Assembly: GCA_025966225.1 (NCBI GenBank)
Contig: JAOPVI010000320.1
Coordinates: 1 to 37,260, forward strand
Direction: 5' to 3'
Length of the DNA: 37,260 bases
Source: Mycobacterium sp.
GTDB lineage: Bacteria; Actinomycetota; Actinomycetes; Mycobacteriales; Mycobacteriaceae
Position numbers and translations under genes: made by a program. The first letter of the stretch is position 1, and every line of letters starts with the position of its first letter. Of this stretch, positions 35,139 to 37,260 are shown piece after piece. The notes under the pieces were generated by a model. That model was not told the origin of the DNA. It ran no database searches and was given only the letters and a program-made list of their open reading frames with translations.

Positions 35139-35199
35139 CGCGAGAGTGAACTCAGGCAACAGTCCACTCGCACTTTCCTTGCCTGGTTTCACTCTCGCG
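35139..35199. terminator. Large two-stage inverted repeat after rlmN
   Basis: CGCGAGAGTGAA (35139-35150) pairs perfectly with TTCACTCTCGCG (35188-35199). Inside it CAGGCAA (35153-35159) pairs with TTGCCTG (35179-35185) around a 19-base loop. It begins eight bases after the rlmN stop and could end transcripts from both directions, or be a dispersed palindromic repeat. Confidence 0.65.
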
Positions 35200-35330
35200 A
35201 CGTCGGCCCGTTGACGCTCCACACCGCTTCGTCGCGGAGGTGGCGACTACGCCAGCGGTCGTCCGTGCGCAGGAGGTCGTGGAAGTAGTAGCCGCCGAAG
35301 TAGCTCAATGCGGCCTTACCGGTACAGCAG
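35189..35330 (-). pseudogene. C-terminal remnant of an NTF2/SnoaL-like protein gene
   Basis: The minus-strand frame ending at 35189 encodes about 42 residues resembling the last strands of NTF2/SnoaL-like proteins: ALSYFGGYYFHDLLRTDDRW, then EAVWSVNGP. Upstream of about 35330 the resemblance is lost before the aldehyde dehydrogenase gene ends at 35364. No start, N-terminal helix or catalytic residue remains. It is probably the tail of a deleted gene that once followed the dehydrogenase. The similarity is judged by eye only. Confidence 0.42.
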
Positions 35331-35363
35331 CGGTGATTGCGGTTTCGTCCGCGGACATGTCGA

Positions 35364-36848
35364 CTATTCCGGCATTCCGATGGTCTTGGCCTCGAGGTAT
35401 TCACGGTAGCCCTCGTCGCCGTTGCGGCGGCCGAGGCCGCTCTGCTTGGTGCCGCCGAAGGGGCTGCTGATGCCGAAGTGGGACTTGCCGTTGATGGTGA
35501 CGTTGCCGGTGCGCATCCGCTTGGCGATGGCGAACGCCCGGTCGACGTCGGCGGAGGACACTTCGCCGGACAGTCCGTAGATCGAGTTGTTGGCGATCGC
35601 GACGGCTTCGTCGTCGGTGCCGTATGGCGTGACGGTGAGCACCGGGCCGAAGATCTCCTCCTGCGCGATCTGGGAGTCGGGGTCGACGTCGGCGAGCAGT
35701 GTCGGCTGCACGTAGTAGCCGGTGGGCAGATTCTCGGGAATGCCACCACCGGTGACCAACCGGGCGCCGGAGTCGATCCCGGACTTGATGAGGCCGAGCA
35801 CCTTCTGGCGCTGTGTTTCGCTGATCTGCGGGCCCTGCATGTTGCCCGGTGTCCACGGGTCGCCGACGGGGAAGCCTGCCATCATCGTCTTGAGGATCTC
35901 CACGCCTTCGTCATAGCGGCTGCGCGGCAACAGGATCCGGCTGGGCAGGATGCAGGACTGGCCGCTCATCACGCACGCCATCATCGCGGCCATCGGCAGC
36001 GCGGAGTTGAAGTCGGCGTCGTCGAGCACGATGTGGGCGGACTTGCCGCCCAACTCCAGCAGCGTCTTCTTCACCGTCGGCGCCCCGGCCGCCAGGATCG
36101 CGCGCCCGGTGGCCGTCGACCCGGTGAACGTGATCATGTCGACCCGCGGATCGGCACTCAGCGCGGCACCGACCTCATTGGCGTTGGACACCACGACGTT
36201 GAACACCCCGGCCGGGATGTCGGTCTCCTCGGCGACGATTCGGCCGTACTCGCTGCCCGACCACGGGGTCAGCTGGGCGGGCTTGAGCACCACGGTGTTG
36301 CCGGCGATCAACGCGGGCACGGTCTCGGCGATGTTGAGGTAGAACGGCACGTTCCACGGAGTGATCGCTCCGACGACGCCGATCGGCTCGTAGTGGATCT
36401 TTCGAAGCGCCGGACCTAGCTGGGTGGGATGGACCCCGGTGTCGACCAGGTACTCGAAGTTGCGGCCGTGCTCGGCCCAATGCGTGACTTCTTCGATCGG
36501 GGACTCGATCTGGCTGCCCGAGACGGTGATCGGGCAGCCGACCTCGGTGATCACCATTCGGCGCAGTCGTTCCTTGTTGCGCTCCAGCGCCTCGGCCAAC
36601 TGGGTCAGGCAGTGATAGCGGAAATCCAGATCGCGCGACCAATCGGTCTCGTCGAACGCCCGCCGTGCGGCACCCACGGCGCGCTCCATGTCGGCGACGG
36701 TGCCGTCGGTTGCCTGGCCTGCCACCTGCTCGCTGGCCGGATGGATCACGTCGAACTTCGCACCACTGCCGGTGTATTGGAGCTCGCCGTCGATCAACAT
36801 CCGCTCGTCGCCGGCCAACACCCCTGAATCGCTCTGCACGCTCGTCAT
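35364..36848 (-). CDS. Aldehyde dehydrogenase family protein
   Basis: A 494-residue NAD(P)+-dependent aldehyde dehydrogenase. Seen motifs are PWNVP with Asn166, the cofactor-loop FTGSTATGR (241-249), Glu265 in LLELGGKSA, the nucleophile Cys299 in SGQSCILPSR, and EEIFGPVLTV. The C-terminal FGGTKQSGLGRRNGDEGYRE is intact. It oxidises an aldehyde to the acid. The substrate is unknown, and a role with the copper amine oxidase is possible but the genes are 7 kb apart and differently oriented. It is preceded 96 bases upstream, on the same strand, by a TetR-like gene that may regulate it. Confidence 0.95.
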   Translation of the reverse strand: MTSVQSDSGVLAGDERMLIDGELQYTGSGAKFDVIHPASEQVAGQATDGTVADMERAVGAARRAFDETDWSRDLDFRYHCLTQLAEALERNKERLRRMVITEVGCPITVSGSQIESPIEEVTHWAEHGRNFEYLVDTGVHPTQLGPALRKIHYEPIGVVGAITPWNVPFYLNIAETVPALIAGNTVVLKPAQLTPWSGSEYGRIVAEETDIPAGVFNVVVSNANEVGAALSADPRVDMITFTGSTATGRAILAAGAPTVKKTLLELGGKSAHIVLDDADFNSALPMAAMMACVMSGQSCILPSRILLPRSRYDEGVEILKTMMAGFPVGDPWTPGNMQGPQISETQRQKVLGLIKSGIDSGARLVTGGGIPENLPTGYYVQPTLLADVDPDSQIAQEEIFGPVLTVTPYGTDDEAVAIANNSIYGLSGEVSSADVDRAFAIAKRMRTGNVTINGKSHFGISSPFGGTKQSGLGRRNGDEGYREYLEAKTIGMPE

Positions 36849-36944
36849 CTACCTAGCCTTACAAACTATCTACGAAGTGTCACGCCTTTGGCTGATCTCC
36901 CTTGATGGGATACGGCTGACGCGTTGCCAGGCGATCGGGGTTCG

Positions 36945-37260
36945 TCAATTGCCCGGTTCCGGAGGCTTGATGCCCGCCGCGTGACGGAGCTGGGCGAGGA
37001 ATTGTTCGCCATCGTCGCTGCGCACGATGTAGTGCGCAATCGCGACCCGGACGGCCGTCGCGGCCTTGACCGCGCTGTTGGGACCGGACATCAACTTCAC
37101 CAGGCGGGCCCGCATGAGTGGGATGATCCGCGCCAACTGCGCGATCACGACTTCGGGTTCGATGTCGACGAGCCGGACGCCGGAATACGACTGCTGGTAG
37201 GAGACGATGAACCTCAGTGCGGCGTCCAGCTTCTCGTTGCCGCGGAGCTCAGCCGTCGCT
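36945..37260 (-). CDS. TetR/AcrR-like regulator, C-terminal part (runs off the window)
   Basis: The minus-strand frame is open from the window edge to a stop at 36945 and encodes about 105 residues. It lacks the DNA-binding domain, which would lie beyond 37260. The visible helical segments (LDAALRFIVSYQQSYSGVRL, IAQLARIIPLMRARLVKLMS and VRVAIAHYIVRSDDGEQFLA) fit the ligand-binding half of TetR-family proteins. The call is by pattern only. It would be the upstream neighbour of the aldehyde dehydrogenase, with 96 bases between. Confidence 0.6.
   Translation of the reverse strand, partial: ATAELRGNEKLDAALRFIVSYQQSYSGVRLVDIEPEVVIAQLARIIPLMRARLVKLMSGPNSAVKAATAVRVAIAHYIVRSDDGEQFLAQLRHAAGIKPPEPGN

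Noticed and set aside
35337..36419. Plus-strand open frame of 360 codons
   Set aside because: It is antisense to the aldehyde dehydrogenase. Its His/Arg/Asp/Gly repeats reflect reversed codons.

Overview
This is high-GC actinobacterial DNA, almost certainly from a non-tuberculous, fast-grower-type Mycobacterium (Mycolicibacterium). The backbone genes follow the order known from Mycobacterium tuberculosis Rv2901c to Rv2880c, read here on the + strand: DUF2469 gene, yraN, yifB/comM-like, dprA, viuB-like, xerC, rpsB, tsf, amiC, pyrH, frr, cdsA, rlmN. The orthologue numbers come from memory; the assignments rest on motifs and gene order. The rest is accessory material inserted between these landmarks. 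I saw no rRNA, tRNA, CRISPR array, insertion sequence or phage genes.

Layout. 1-411: tail of a gene (probably rnhB) and the DUF2469 gene. 425-7212: a tight same-strand run of six metabolic genes (SDR, HAD-IIA phosphatase, ureohydrolase-fold protein, fused alpha/beta 2-oxoacid dehydrogenase E1, class III CoA-transferase, TesB-like thioesterase). 7213-9890: a decaying stretch with two frameshifted minus-strand gene remnants (membrane acyltransferase, DUF6529-type membrane protein) around two intact secreted proteins (hemophore-like, and proline-rich repeat). 9891-13839: yraN, yifB, dprA, then a siderophore-interacting FAD reductase. 13863-16589: lactate 2-monooxygenase-like enzyme, GIY-YIG protein, a small orphan frame, NTF2-fold protein. 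16778-20172: xerC, a degenerate LytM/M23 protein on the other strand, then rpsB-tsf behind a structured leader, closed by a terminator. 20273-22446: a membrane-anchored protein and amiC. 22587-28636: an apparent five-gene operon with an FtsX/MacB-type ABC transporter, an APC permease and a copper amine oxidase. 28653-29801: a MarR regulator and a divergent SAM methyltransferase. 29919-32152: pyrH-frr-cdsA. 32063-35130: a DMT transporter divergent from a LysR gene that overlaps rlmN. 35189-37260: an NTF2-fold remnant, an aldehyde dehydrogenase and the end of a TetR-like regulator.

How the genes work together. The backbone serves translation (rpsB, tsf, frr, rlmN), nucleotide and lipid supply (pyrH, cdsA) and DNA processing (dprA, yifB, yraN, xerC). 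The amine oxidase and APC permease look like an uptake-and-oxidation pair for a primary amine. The 425-7212 run looks like an uncharacterised acyl-CoA/2-oxoacid pathway linked to a guanidino- or amide-type substrate, but no E2 or E3 subunit lies nearby.

The most interesting locus is the MarR/methyltransferase pair. Its members resemble M. tuberculosis Rv2887 and Rv0560c, a repressor and its drug-methylating target. Those two genes are unlinked in M. tuberculosis but sit head to head here, around a perfect 19-bp palindrome placed between a good -35 and -10, with the predicted transcription start on the methyltransferase ATG.
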